A program made the translations under genes and the position numbers. From Candidatus Thiodiazotropha sp. LNASS1 (GTDB lineage: Bacteria; Pseudomonadota; Gammaproteobacteria; Chromatiales; Chromatiaceae), in contig NZ_OZ156465.1 in the NCBI RefSeq assembly GCF_964212655.1, forward strand, positions 2,108,001 to 2,172,000: a DNA stretch of 64,000 nucleotides. Direction: 5' to 3'. Within the stretch, counting starts at the first letter, position 1, and the number at the start of each line of letters is the position of its first letter. This document shows positions 1-9,187 of the stretch, in pieces. The notes beneath the pieces were generated by a model. It made no database searches. It was not told the origin of the DNA and saw only the letters and a program-made list of their open reading frames with translations.

Positions 1-784
1 CCGCCTCCACGGCCAACTGCAGATTGGCGATGATCTCCAGCCTGGGTTGCGATGCGCTCATTATGATCCGCGGCCTCTCCCACCGCTGCAGTCTATCCTG
101 CAGCCAGGATGGCAGGGATAGCGCCGCCAGACGCCCCGCCAGACCCTCATCCGGGGTGAGCAATCCCGAGCCGATTGTGGCCGGATCATCGCCCGGCACA
201 TCTGAAATAGCCAATCCCACCACCTCGGTCTGCTCCAGGTAGGCGAGCAGCCCCCCTCCTTTTATGCGCGAAAGAGCCTTGCGTACCGTATTCATCTGCA
301 GGATATCGAGACCGCTACCCAGCAACCAGTCATTAACCCGTGCCAGGTCTTCCAGGCTCACCCCATCGATTGTCAACTCCACCAGACTCGAGGCGCCACC
401 CGAGATCAGAAACAGCAGAGGCAGTTCAGATCCGTTCGAAATGAAATCCAACAGTTTCCGACCGGCCTGCAGACTGCTTTCATCCGGTATGGGATGCGCT
501 GATTGATGGGTAAAACAACCGTGTTGCCGGCACCAAGCCGGGTCGATATGCCCTTGTTTGGAGATGATCAATGACTGATCGATCCTGTCATTCAACTCAT
601 CATAGGCGCCGTAGAGCATCGATTGGGCCGCCTTGCCGATGGCGATCACCCTCAGTGGTCCCGGAAATGGGTTTTGCTTCAACCATTTCGATACCGATGC
701 CCGGCCTTCCACCCGTTTCAATGCAGCCTGATAGATCGCTATCAATGACCTGCGATAATGTGCTCTCTGTTGCAGTGATGACAT
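1..784 (-). CDS. Glycerate 2-kinase (GckA/TtuD, MOFRL family), C-terminus cut by window edge
   Basis: Likely phosphorylates glycerate to 2-phosphoglycerate in the cytoplasm, feeding lower glycolysis. The reverse strand is open from the left edge to an ATG at 784. An in-frame TAA lies directly upstream of that ATG and a GAGGGG ribosome site lies just before it, so the start is well fixed. The visible 261 residues contain the family landmarks: an N-terminal segment reading VIAIGKAAQSM, a glycine-rich LISGGASSLVE loop, a conserved lysine stretch NTVRKALSRIKGGGL, and AISDVPGDDPATIGSG. The C-terminal MOFRL domain lies outside the window. It faces away from the MotA-like gene. The family assignment rests on motifs I recognise; the exact substrate is inferred. 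Confidence 0.85.
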   Translation of the reverse strand, partial: MSSLQQRAHYRRSLIAIYQAALKRVEGRASVSKWLKQNPFPGPLRVIAIGKAAQSMLYGAYDELNDRIDQSLIISKQGHIDPAWCRQHGCFTHQSAHPIPDESSLQAGRKLLDFISNGSELPLLFLISGGASSLVELTIDGVSLEDLARVNDWLLGSGLDILQMNTVRKALSRIKGGGLLAYLEQTEVVGLAISDVPGDDPATIGSGLLTPDEGLAGRLAALSLPSWLQDRLQRWERPRIIMSASQPRLEIIANLQLAVEA

Positions 785-1052
785 TTACAAGCCCCTCGAG
801 AGTGGCGGAAAATGGAAGGATTTATGGCGAGGTCCACTTGGCTGGGGTACACTGTCACACCTGAAATCGCGGGCCCACAATGGCTGATTTTTGCAAGTAA
901 TTGATTCAAATAGCGGAAAAGATCGAAAACTGTTGTTGGATCGACACGCATCTTTTTTTTCGCAAACTGAGCATCAACACTGCAATCCATCCCATTGACC
1001 TCGCCGCATTCAGTGACTGATAACAAGATTCTATATCGCCGGGAGCAGAGCG

Positions 1053-1982
1053 TTGGGAAGCATACAGTTACGTCGAAACTTCAGCCGTAATATCCTGATA
1101 CGGATGATACTCCTCTCCGCTGTGATCGCAGCACTCATCGTATGGAAATACGAATTCATCAACGATGTCTATTTCCGCAATCAACTCACCAGCACCGGGT
1201 TGATCATCAACGGCACCATCATCGGGCTGTTCGCCATCGGTATCCTGCGCATGATCACAATCTTCCTCCATTATGTGGCGGAAGAGAACGCCCTGATCCG
1301 ATTCCTGCGCAACCTGCGCGAAGGCGAGCAGGACCCGCTGAAGCGGATCCATAAAAAGGCCATCATAGCCAACCGCTACCGGACCATGCTGGGATTGCAC
1401 AAGGCAAACTGCCCGATCAACCATGGATCCCTGGCATCCACCCTGGTGGCAAATGAGAGTACCCGTAACAGCCTGCCCAGGTTCATCAACAACATTCTTA
1501 TTCTGACCGGTGTCTTCGGTACTATCGTCTCTCTGTCGATAGCCTTGATCGGCGCCTCCGATCAGCTCGCCACCTCGATCAATGTAAGCGGTATGGGCCT
1601 GGTGGTCCACGGCATGTCCACGGCGCTCTCAACCACCATTACCGCGATCATATGTTTCATCTTCTTCGGTTATTTTCATCTCAAACTGGGTGATGTCCAA
1701 ACCAACCTGATCAGTGCGGTTGAACAGGTCACCGTGAATGAGCTGATTCCACGATTTCAGGTCCAAACCGACAGTGCACTGTATGAATTCACCGGCCTGG
1801 TGCGCTCCCTTCAGGAGCTGGTCAACCAAATGGAACAGTCCCAGCAGACATTTGAAACCGTTGAACAACGAATCCTGGAAACCCTTCAAGGCTACGAAGA
1901 GAAGAGTGATGCGCTGCATAACGACATGGCGGAGATAAAACACGTACTGAAGCGTGGTTTCCGCCTGCATGAGGATGATTGA
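1053..1982 (+). CDS. MotA/TolQ/ExbB-type proton-channel subunit
   Basis: Inner-membrane protein of 309 residues that should form the stator part of a proton-driven complex with the next gene. Four hydrophobic segments are visible at about residues 15-31, 48-72, 143-168 and 185-208. The last two are the MotA/ExbB core, with small residues and threonines (GTIVSLS, STALSTTIT). A cytoplasmic loop separates segments 2 and 3, and residues 245-305 look coiled-coil. The TTG at 1053 is chosen because GGGAGCAGAG lies just before it; an ATG at 1104 would remove part of the first segment. It overlaps or abuts the MotB-like gene. No flagellar, Tol or TonB genes are near, so the driven process is unknown. 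Confidence 0.75.
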   Translation: MGSIQLRRNFSRNILIRMILLSAVIAALIVWKYEFINDVYFRNQLTSTGLIINGTIIGLFAIGILRMITIFLHYVAEENALIRFLRNLREGEQDPLKRIHKKAIIANRYRTMLGLHKANCPINHGSLASTLVANESTRNSLPRFINNILILTGVFGTIVSLSIALIGASDQLATSINVSGMGLVVHGMSTALSTTITAIICFIFFGYFHLKLGDVQTNLISAVEQVTVNELIPRFQVQTDSALYEFTGLVRSLQELVNQMEQSQQTFETVEQRILETLQGYEEKSDALHNDMAEIKHVLKRGFRLHEDD

Positions 1983-1987
1983 TCCAG

Positions 1988-2989
1988 ATGGAAAATAACT
2001 TCATCGATCTCCGTCTCAATCAGCAAGGCAATCAGGGGGATGACAGCTTCTGGCCCTCTTTCACGGACATCATGACCGTTATCGTGATGATTTTCCTGCT
2101 GGCGATGGTGATCCTGTTGTTACGCAACATGGAACTGCTCAGCCAACTCAGGATGTCCATCGCTTCGGAGCAGGAAGCATTGGAACTTGTGCGCACCACG
2201 GACGAACAGAACGAAACCCTGGAAGAGCGGTTGATAGCCCGTGAGCATGAAATCACCATGTTACGCATGCAGCTGATGCGGATGACCGAACGCTCTGAAG
2301 AGCAAGAGGCGGCGATCTCAAGCCAGCGCTTCCAGATAACCAACCTCAGTCGTGAAAGGGATGAACTCGATAACAAGACCAAGGCGCTGACACAAGAGCG
2401 TGAGCTGTTAACCACCCAGGTGACACGGTTGAACCAGGAGACCAGCCGGCTGCAGAACCAGATCAGTGAATCCAACCGCAATATCGAACGTCTCCAGCTC
2501 GACCTGGAACAGGCCACCGCCCGCCAGGAAAGTACACAACAGGATCTGGAACAGATACGCATAACACTGCGGGAGAAAGACCAGGAGCTACTGGCCGCCC
2601 TGACACGCACCCAGGAAACGGATGAGCAGTTGATCGACCTCAAACAGGACTATTCACAGCTCAAGATTCAATACAATAAGTTGTTACGACCGGCCCGTAC
2701 CGCAAAAGGCAAAACGGTGGTCGAGGTACGCTATACCAAATCCGGTAAATATTTTCGCATCGATTACAAAGGGCCTGAAGACAGAAAATTTTCGTCGATA
2801 TCCCGCAAGCAACTGGAACAAAACCTCAGTCGTTTGAAACGGCAGGAAGACAATCTCTACGTCAAGGTCATCATCCCCAAGAACAGCGGTCTTTCGTACA
2901 ACGAAGCCTGGTCGTTTACCAACCATATGCATCAAAACTACGACTACTACTACCAGGAAGAAGCGGAGAAGGAGCGGATTGTCGAGTAA
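1988..2989 (+). CDS. MotB/ExbD-like single-span protein with long coiled coil
   Basis: Partner of the preceding MotA-like channel. One transmembrane helix (about residues 29-46) follows the sequence FWPSFTDIM, whose Asp27 sits where MotB, ExbD and TolR carry the proton-binding aspartate. Residues 50-235 are a heptad-rich coiled coil full of Glu, Gln, Arg and Leu. The last 90 residues form a small domain rich in Lys and Tyr (VVEVRYTKSGKYFRIDY). I see no OmpA peptidoglycan-binding motif; the tail could be an ExbD/TolR-like periplasmic fold. The start is either TTG at 1979, overlapping the upstream stop, or ATG at 1988; ATG is preferred. Function is inferred only from the pairing. Confidence 0.7.
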   Translation: MENNFIDLRLNQQGNQGDDSFWPSFTDIMTVIVMIFLLAMVILLLRNMELLSQLRMSIASEQEALELVRTTDEQNETLEERLIAREHEITMLRMQLMRMTERSEEQEAAISSQRFQITNLSRERDELDNKTKALTQERELLTTQVTRLNQETSRLQNQISESNRNIERLQLDLEQATARQESTQQDLEQIRITLREKDQELLAALTRTQETDEQLIDLKQDYSQLKIQYNKLLRPARTAKGKTVVEVRYTKSGKYFRIDYKGPEDRKFSSISRKQLEQNLSRLKRQEDNLYVKVIIPKNSGLSYNEAWSFTNHMHQNYDYYYQEEAEKERIVE

Positions 2990-3155
2990 CACTGGATGAT
3001 ATCGACTCTCATCTGTGACAATTGACCCCACCTCATGATCGCTACAAGACCGGCCAAGACTCGACTGATGCAGATTTGACTGAAAGGAATTTAATCATAC
3101 ACACAGAGTCAAACCGATGTAGACACCCCAATGCCATGGCTAGATGATTTACATC

Positions 3156-3692
3156 ATGACCAAACGCTACAGACTCATGCCCCTTGGCATCCTCGGCATT
3201 ATCCTGATAACGGGGTGCGCCTCTCATGTCCCTAAGGTTATCGGCACGCCGCCGGCGGGAGATATCCGCGTGGACGAGGTGCAACAGCATAACCAGCAGT
3301 TTACGAATGCGAAGATCCGTTGGGGTGGCGACATCATCTCGGTCGAGAACCTGGCGCAGGAGACCCGGATCGAAATCCTCTCACGTCCGCTCGATGATGA
3401 GGGCAAACCCAAAGACGACAGCCGCAGCATCGGCCGTTTCATTGCACGCATCGAGGGATACCTGGAACCGGAGGAGTATCCGAAGAACCGGGAGATCACT
3501 ATCACCGGCAGTATTGTTGAAGTTGTGCAAAAACCTGTCGGCGACTACCCATATCCCTACCCTGTTGTCGAGGTAGAGGCCTATTACCTGTGGCCGGAAG
3601 AGAGGGTCTACAATCATCCCTACTATTACGACCCCTTCTACGATCCGTTTTATTATCCCTATTGGCGTAGATACCCCTACTACTACTGGTGA
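3156..3692 (+). CDS. Slp-family outer-membrane lipoprotein (first copy)
   Basis: Starvation-inducible-lipoprotein-like protein of 178 residues. The N-terminus has a basic start, a hydrophobic run and the lipobox ITGC (Cys21), so it should be lipidated and sent to the outer membrane. The Slp core is seen in the stretch with IRWGGDI, followed by the RPLDDEG and SIGRFIA motifs. The C-terminus is very tyrosine- and proline-rich (residues about 150-178), a low-complexity tail that the second copy lacks. An ATG four codons earlier at 3144 is possible, but 3156 gives the more typical signal peptide. The family's biochemical role is poorly known. It is followed immediately by a paralogue. Confidence 0.8.
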   Translation: MTKRYRLMPLGILGIILITGCASHVPKVIGTPPAGDIRVDEVQQHNQQFTNAKIRWGGDIISVENLAQETRIEILSRPLDDEGKPKDDSRSIGRFIARIEGYLEPEEYPKNREITITGSIVEVVQKPVGDYPYPYPVVEVEAYYLWPEERVYNHPYYYDPFYDPFYYPYWRRYPYYYW

Positions 3693-3700
3693 TAGACCCG

Positions 3701-4210
3701 ATGCGCTGGTTTTTCATCTTGATCACAGCGACCATACTGCATGCCTGCAGCAGCAAACCGGCCATTCCTGTTGCCGACCGAAGCATCACCCCACTGAAGG
3801 CCGCTTCTTCTCAACCTTCAGACAGCAGCAACCTCCTGCAATGGGGTGGTGTCATTATCGAAACCAGGAACTTGCGTGAGACCACGGAGATTCAGATTCT
3901 GGCCTATCCACTCGATGAAGACGGCCACCCCGATACGGACGCCAACTCCATCGGTCGCTTCATTGCGCAACAGCCCGGCTATCTCGAAACGGTTGAGTAT
4001 GCCGTTGGCCGGTTGGTAACGGCTACCGGTAAGTTGTCGGAAGTCCGCCAGGGCCAGGTCGCTGACAGCCGTTACCCATTCCCGATATTAGAATGCGATG
4101 AGATCACACTCTGGCCCGAGCATAAATCCAGGCCAAAGCCTCGCATACGCTTTGGTTTCGGTGCCAGTTCCGGTGGGGGAGGCTTTGGCAGTATCGGTAT
4201 CAGCTTTTAG
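3701..4210 (+). CDS. Slp-family outer-membrane lipoprotein (second copy)
   Basis: Paralogue of the gene just upstream, sharing the order lipobox, LLQWGGVI, YPLDEDG and SIGRFIAQ. The lipobox is LHAC (Cys16). A GTG at 3689 would overlap the upstream stop in a coupled GTGA arrangement, but the ATG at 3701 gives a cleaner signal peptide. The C-terminus is glycine-rich (FGASSGGGGFGS) instead of tyrosine-rich. The two genes are almost certainly co-transcribed and look like a tandem duplication with diverged tails. A function beyond envelope lipoprotein cannot be given. Confidence 0.8.
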   Translation: MRWFFILITATILHACSSKPAIPVADRSITPLKAASSQPSDSSNLLQWGGVIIETRNLRETTEIQILAYPLDEDGHPDTDANSIGRFIAQQPGYLETVEYAVGRLVTATGKLSEVRQGQVADSRYPFPILECDEITLWPEHKSRPKPRIRFGFGASSGGGGFGSIGISF

Positions 4211-4255
4211 GATGCCCGATAAAACCAATTGATCGGCAGGAGATCCCTTTAAAAA

Positions 4256-4933
4256 TCACATCTTTTTGGCGACCTGGTTACGCAGATAGACCGGCAGCGC
4301 AAGCTCCGGCGCCACGGCCAACCCGGCAAGGTAATCCTCAGCCGCCAGCGATGCGATATCACGGGCACTGCAGTGGATCTCGGCTTTGAAACCCAATAAA
4401 TGAGCCTCCAGGCGCTGTTCCAACTGTTCACTATAGGCGCCCCACCCGGAACCTACGCCATACCACTCGCCGCCGTCTGGCATCTCAACCTGTTGCGCGG
4501 ATCCCACCTGCTCCGGTATAGCGGGTACCACCAGCTCCTTTTCAGCAACCCGGTAACCGGCCCAATAGAGTTCTCCCATCCTGGCGTCGAAGGCAGCGAG
4601 CAGATTTCGTTCCCCCTTCTCCCGGTAGGCCCGTTGCGCCAACGCCGCCAGGGTCGAAACGCCGACCACCGGCAAGTCCGCCGCAAAGGCGATCCCCTGA
4701 ATCACGCCCGTCGCAATCCGAACACCGGTAAATGAACCGGGACCGCGGCCGAAAGCGACTGCATCCAGGGAGGTGGGCGACAGACCGGCTTCCCGCAGTA
4801 GATCATCAACCATATCGAGGATCAGCTCACTGTGACCCCGGGGCATGATTTTGTAGCGGATTGACACTTCACCGCTGAGATATAGGGCCGCCGAACAGGC
4901 TTCGGCAGCCGTTTCTATCGCAATCAATTTCAT
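4256..4933 (-). CDS. tsaB: TsaB, tRNA threonylcarbamoyladenosine biosynthesis subunit
   Basis: Cytoplasmic ASKHA-fold scaffold that works with TsaD and TsaE to place threonylcarbamoyl on A37 of ANN-decoding tRNAs. At 225 residues it has the normal TsaB length. The N-terminus MKLIAIETAAEACSAAL, the HSELILDMVD segment and the FGRGPGSFTGVRIA glycine loop are the usual TsaB signatures. It starts at an ATG at 4933 and converges on the Slp pair. None of the other tsa genes is nearby. Confidence 0.93.
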   Translation of the reverse strand: MKLIAIETAAEACSAALYLSGEVSIRYKIMPRGHSELILDMVDDLLREAGLSPTSLDAVAFGRGPGSFTGVRIATGVIQGIAFAADLPVVGVSTLAALAQRAYREKGERNLLAAFDARMGELYWAGYRVAEKELVVPAIPEQVGSAQQVEMPDGGEWYGVGSGWGAYSEQLEQRLEAHLLGFKAEIHCSARDIASLAAEDYLAGLAVAPELALPVYLRNQVAKKM

Positions 4934-5136
4934 CTTTTCTGAAAACTCTTACACCTCAATGCAAATATCTGACTTTTCGTAGGAGTATTATTCCCAATCA
5001 GTCACTAATATATTCATAATACATTGTTTTTAAAGAAGTTAATGTACAATTAGACAGGTGTCGAATTAGTTTACACTAACATATTAAACAAATAGCAGAT
5101 ATTCATATCATATTGAATTTATTAGGTAATATATTT

Positions 5137-5156
5137 TTGGCACGGAATCTGTATTA
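5137..5156 (+). promoter_or_regulatory. Sigma54-like (-24/-12) promoter before the PEP-CTERM gene
   Basis: TTGGCACGG with its GG at 5139-5140 matches the RpoN -24 element. Ten bases later stands GT at 5151-5152 where the -12 element normally has GC. The initiation point would be near 5163, about 40 bases before the start codon. PEP-CTERM genes are known to be preceded by RpoN sites in species with the exosortase/PrsK-PrsR system, which supports the reading. The single -12 mismatch lowers confidence. Confidence 0.5.
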
Positions 5157-5203
5157 ATAAAGGCAGCAACAGTTGTATTTAAGGATTAATTTGAGGATCC
5201 GTC

Positions 5204-5980
5204 ATGAACATTAAGCAGACTCTACTCAAGACAAGTGCAATCATAGCTCTGTGTGCCTTCAGCACCACATCGAGCGCCACCGTCATGAGTATCGGTGACA
5301 TGGTTTCCTTCAGCTTCAGCAGCAACGACTCAGTCAATGATTATTTCACAGGTACAGATGAACTGGGAAATAATATCAGGACAGTGGTCAGAGACGTGCA
5401 GACGGTCTCGATGGATCGGTTCGACGGCTCACTCGGACAGTTGCTGGACGTGGATATCTGGTTTGAAACGGATTGGGATCTCGGTTCCGTGGTCCGTTCC
5501 TATGACAGTCGCTTCAGAGGCGTCGCCTCAGGTGCCGGCCGCTCTGTCAGCAACCAAGCGATTCGCCTGATTGATCCGAACCGGGAAGTGGAAAGGAACC
5601 ATGAGGTCACAAGGAACAGCTGCCAAGATCTACTCAGCTGTGCAGATAGCAGTGAGGAAAGCGGTACGTTCAACGATGCATTCGATCTGACAAGTTTCAG
5701 CTTAAGCGATTTTGTCGGACCTGACCCCCTGGATTTCAGGCTTGTTCGGACCTTGATTGCGGATTTGACCCGTTGTGGCCCATATGACAACTGCCTCCAA
5801 CGCACCAAATTCAATTCCTGGAGCGGCAACATCTTTGTCAGCTATACCTATGATGACGCACCGGGACCAATAGATGAGGAAGTGGAAGTGAATGTACCCG
5901 AGCCTTCAACCCTGGTACTGCTGGGAATGGGACTGCTAGGTATTGGCGCCACACGCCTTGGCAGAAAAAGAAACAGCTAA
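5204..5980 (+). CDS. PEP-CTERM sorting-domain protein
   Basis: Exported protein of 258 residues. A signal peptide ends near SSA-TV (about residue 26). The C-terminus carries the full exosortase signal: VPEPS from residue 231, a hydrophobic stretch and a basic GRKRNS end. Such proteins are cleaved by exosortase EpsH/XrtA and released or surface-displayed, usually with exopolysaccharide. The middle has few cysteines (NSCQDLLSC and a later CGPYDNC) and no domain I recognise. GAGG precedes the ATG. The region upstream is AT-rich with a sigma54-like promoter, and a clear terminator follows. No exosortase gene is in the window. Confidence 0.85.
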   Translation: MNIKQTLLKTSAIIALCAFSTTSSATVMSIGDMVSFSFSSNDSVNDYFTGTDELGNNIRTVVRDVQTVSMDRFDGSLGQLLDVDIWFETDWDLGSVVRSYDSRFRGVASGAGRSVSNQAIRLIDPNREVERNHEVTRNSCQDLLSCADSSEESGTFNDAFDLTSFSLSDFVGPDPLDFRLVRTLIADLTRCGPYDNCLQRTKFNSWSGNIFVSYTYDDAPGPIDEEVEVNVPEPSTLVLLGMGLLGIGATRLGRKRNS

Positions 5981-6006
5981 CAGAGTTTTCTTTCCTCTCG
6001 ATCATG

Positions 6007-6034
6007 ACGCCCGCTCGATGCGGGCGTTTTTTTA
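6007..6034 (+). terminator. Rho-independent terminator of the PEP-CTERM gene
   Basis: Stem CGCCCGC (6008-6014), five-base loop, GCGGGCG (6020-6026), then seven T residues. It lies 27 bases past the stop codon and marginally overlaps the end of the convergent RND gene. Confidence 0.88.
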
Positions 6035-9000
6035 TTCCACAGTTTTTTCACCCGCGATTTCTTGTTTATGAAACCGCTCCTGAAAGCCCTGCAGAAGATC
6101 CCACAGAACAGGAATGATAAACAGTGTCAGTGCGGTAGCCGTGGCAAGACCGGTGACAAAAGTGGATGCCATGGTTCCCCAGATCAGCGAGTAACTGGGA
6201 AACCCTATTGCCATCGGCAACAATCCCAGGGATGTCGTCAACGTAGTCAGCAGAATCGGGCGCAAACGGATATGGACTCCCTCGATAATCGCCGCACGAC
6301 GGGATAGCCCCTTGCGATACCGTTTGTTGATGAAGTCGATCAGTACCAGGGCGTCATTGACCACAACCCCGGCTACGCCGATCACAGCAATGAAACTGTT
6401 CACCGTGAAGAGTGATTGAGTCACCAACTTTCCGAATACGACTCCAATCAACGCAAAAACGACAGCGGACAAAATAATCAGAGGCTGCAGATAGGATTGA
6501 AACTGCGTTGCCAAGATCACATACATCACCAGCACCGCAATGATGAAGGCATATGCCAGAGACTCGAATGATCGCTGGGTATCCTCATGCTCACCGCCAA
6601 AGGTTACTGTCGCACCCGGATAACGATTACGAATCGTCTCGAAGCGATCCCTCACCAGGTTGACAATCGCGGGAGTCGATGTGGGCGCACCTTCTCGAAT
6701 ATCCGCCTTCAGACTGATTGCCCGTTGACCCTGATAGCGCTTGATCTCACCGGGTTCATTATATGCCTCCACTCGCACCAGGTCCGCCAGATAGACAGGG
6801 TGTTCAGCATCCTCCACTACGGGAATATAGAGTGCATTCTCAGGATCCTGTAACGCATCAGAATCGATCCGGAGTTTCAGGTCCACCTCTTCATCAATAT
6901 GTCGGTACTTACCCAGATAACGACCGTCGAGCACGCTCGCCGCAAGTCTTGCTACCTGACTGTTGTCCAAACCGAACTCAGCCACTCTCTCCTGTTCGAC
7001 CCACAGACGGAATACACGTTTATGAACCCCGCGATCATCATCAAGACCAATCAAATGTGGGCCGATATCCGACGATTCGAGCATATAGGTCAATAACTCT
7101 CCGGCCAGGCCTGAGACCGCCTCCACATTCGCTCCCACTACCCGCACATTGATATCCTTGCCGCTTGGAGGACCGTCATTTTGCGGATGGACATGAAGTG
7201 TATAACCATCCGTCTCATGGATCGGCTTCAACTTCTCCCGCATACGATCCAGGTGGGCAAGTGGATCGTCAAAGCTCTGTTCGGAAGCACTGGGCATGGT
7301 TACCATCACCGAACCATGATTATTGCCATACACGGGTTCATAGTCCTCGTTGAAATAGAGACCGGCCAGTCCCGCGGCGGCGCTCGCCATCCCCGGTCCA
7401 TCCTCCATGACAGTCTCCGCAATACGCTTGACGCGCTCATCCACCTCTTCAATCGCAATATTGCTGGGCCCTACGATATCGACGTAGTAGAGCTTGTAGT
7501 CGTCAGGAAAAAATTGAATTTTAATCAACGGCACCTTACCACTCGCGGAAAGTGCAAGGATCATTACCGATACGGCAAACAGCAAAGAAACAACCAGTAC
7601 GGACAAAAGGCGAAACCGCAGTGTCAGTGACAACAGCCAGTCGGTAAACCGTCGCACAACCCGCATCAAGCTATTGTCCCGCTCCAGCAAATCAACGGCA
7701 CTCTGCTGACGCGGCCCGAAATCCAGGTAGTGAATAGGCAGAATCAGAAGGCACTCCACCAGGGAGGCGATAATGGCGAAGCTCACTGCCTTCGGCACCA
7801 GTGCAAAAAACTGCCCTGTGGAACCCGACATGATCAACATCGGCAAAAACGCGGCCACGGTGGTCATGGTGGCCGAGATCACCGGCAGCGCCACCTCAGC
7901 CGTTCCGTTGATTATCGCCTCACGAAGAGGCTTACCCTCCTGCACGTGACGATAGATATTCTCTGTCACGACAATGGCGTCATCCACCACGATACCGGTC
8001 ACCAGCACGAAGGAGAACAGGGTGATCTCATTCAGACTGTTACCGGTAAGATACATGATCAGCATGGTGATCATGAACGAGAACGGGATACCGATAGTCA
8101 CCAGGCCGGCATTCCGAACACCCATGAAATACCAGATGATCAGTGATACCAGGATAATACCGACCAACATGTTCATGCCCAGTGTGGTCAAGCCATCCTT
8201 GATATAGATGGTCGAATCCTGAGTCAGCACCACATCCACACCCTGAACCTCCAACGGAGGACGGAACTCATCGATCAATGCAACCACCTGATCGCGAATC
8301 TCCATCGCGTTCCCTTGATCTGACTTGATCACCTTCAATCCCAATGCGGGTTTTCCATTCACAGATGCAATCACAATCGGATCGCGATAACCCATACCCA
8401 TACGGGAGACCAGATCCTGGATACGAACAAGACTGCCATCCGCATCTCTGCGAACCACGGTCGATTGCACCTGATCAAGGGAATGAAATCGTTCATCCAG
8501 TTTTATCAGGTATTCGCCACTGTCGTTGGTGTACTTCCCAGCCGGGATACTGAGATTGGCCGCATGTAATGCCGACGCCACCTGATCGAACCCGATACCG
8601 ACCTCACGCAGTTTCTGTGGATTGAGATAGATATGAAACTCTTGCGTCTGTTTGCCGGAGAAATCGACCTGCTGCACATGGGGAATCTTCAGCAAGCGAG
8701 TCTTTATCTCCTCGCCCATCAATGCCAATGCGCGATTGCTGTGATCACCCACAAGGTTGATGGTTATAACCGGCAACCAATCCTGCACCTTGGCATTCAG
8801 CAGCGACGGAGGATCAACACCCTGCGGCAACTCACTGACGATATTGAGCACTTCGAATCTGACTTCGTTATAGAGTGCGTCGTAATCGGAATCGTCTACG
8901 AATTTAAGGCGAATATTTGAGCGCCCATTGAAAGATGTGGAACTGATCCACTCCACATCATCGACCTTTTCCAAGGCATCCTCGATTTTCCTTGTCACCA

Positions 9001-9187
9001 GACTCTCAACTTCCACGGAAGAGGCGCCCGGATAGACAGTGGAGATGATGACCTCGCCAAACCCGAAATTCGGATAACGTTCTGCGGGAAGTGCGAACAG
9101 AGAGATGAAGCCGACAACGATCAACACTACAAACATCAGATTGTAGAAAACACGCTGTTTAAGTGAAAAAGCGACAACCTGGCGCAT
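6032..9187 (-). CDS. RND-family efflux permease (HAE1-like)
   Basis: Inner-membrane proton-driven permease of 1051 residues, the usual RND length. It has the N-terminal helix, a first periplasmic domain, a helix block around 335-480, a second periplasmic domain and a final helix block (about 860-1020). Helix 4 reads VVDDAIVVTENIYRH, with the paired aspartates of the proton relay. The second half repeats this as VVVNDALVLIDF. No membrane-fusion protein or outer-membrane channel is adjacent, so partners must be encoded elsewhere. The ATG at 9187 is the natural start. Substrates cannot be inferred. Confidence 0.88.
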   Translation of the reverse strand: MRQVVAFSLKQRVFYNLMFVVLIVVGFISLFALPAERYPNFGFGEVIISTVYPGASSVEVESLVTRKIEDALEKVDDVEWISSTSFNGRSNIRLKFVDDSDYDALYNEVRFEVLNIVSELPQGVDPPSLLNAKVQDWLPVITINLVGDHSNRALALMGEEIKTRLLKIPHVQQVDFSGKQTQEFHIYLNPQKLREVGIGFDQVASALHAANLSIPAGKYTNDSGEYLIKLDERFHSLDQVQSTVVRRDADGSLVRIQDLVSRMGMGYRDPIVIASVNGKPALGLKVIKSDQGNAMEIRDQVVALIDEFRPPLEVQGVDVVLTQDSTIYIKDGLTTLGMNMLVGIILVSLIIWYFMGVRNAGLVTIGIPFSFMITMLIMYLTGNSLNEITLFSFVLVTGIVVDDAIVVTENIYRHVQEGKPLREAIINGTAEVALPVISATMTTVAAFLPMLIMSGSTGQFFALVPKAVSFAIIASLVECLLILPIHYLDFGPRQQSAVDLLERDNSLMRVVRRFTDWLLSLTLRFRLLSVLVVSLLFAVSVMILALSASGKVPLIKIQFFPDDYKLYYVDIVGPSNIAIEEVDERVKRIAETVMEDGPGMASAAAGLAGLYFNEDYEPVYGNNHGSVMVTMPSASEQSFDDPLAHLDRMREKLKPIHETDGYTLHVHPQNDGPPSGKDINVRVVGANVEAVSGLAGELLTYMLESSDIGPHLIGLDDDRGVHKRVFRLWVEQERVAEFGLDNSQVARLAASVLDGRYLGKYRHIDEEVDLKLRIDSDALQDPENALYIPVVEDAEHPVYLADLVRVEAYNEPGEIKRYQGQRAISLKADIREGAPTSTPAIVNLVRDRFETIRNRYPGATVTFGGEHEDTQRSFESLAYAFIIAVLVMYVILATQFQSYLQPLIILSAVVFALIGVVFGKLVTQSLFTVNSFIAVIGVAGVVVNDALVLIDFINKRYRKGLSRRAAIIEGVHIRLRPILLTTLTTSLGLLPMAIGFPSYSLIWGTMASTFVTGLATATALTLFIIPVLWDLLQGFQERFHKQEIAGEKTVE

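Noticed and set aside
1053-2989. Zorya defence (ZorAB)
   Set aside because: No ZorC, ZorD or ZorE and no OmpA domain in the second protein; only the channel part resembles ZorAB.
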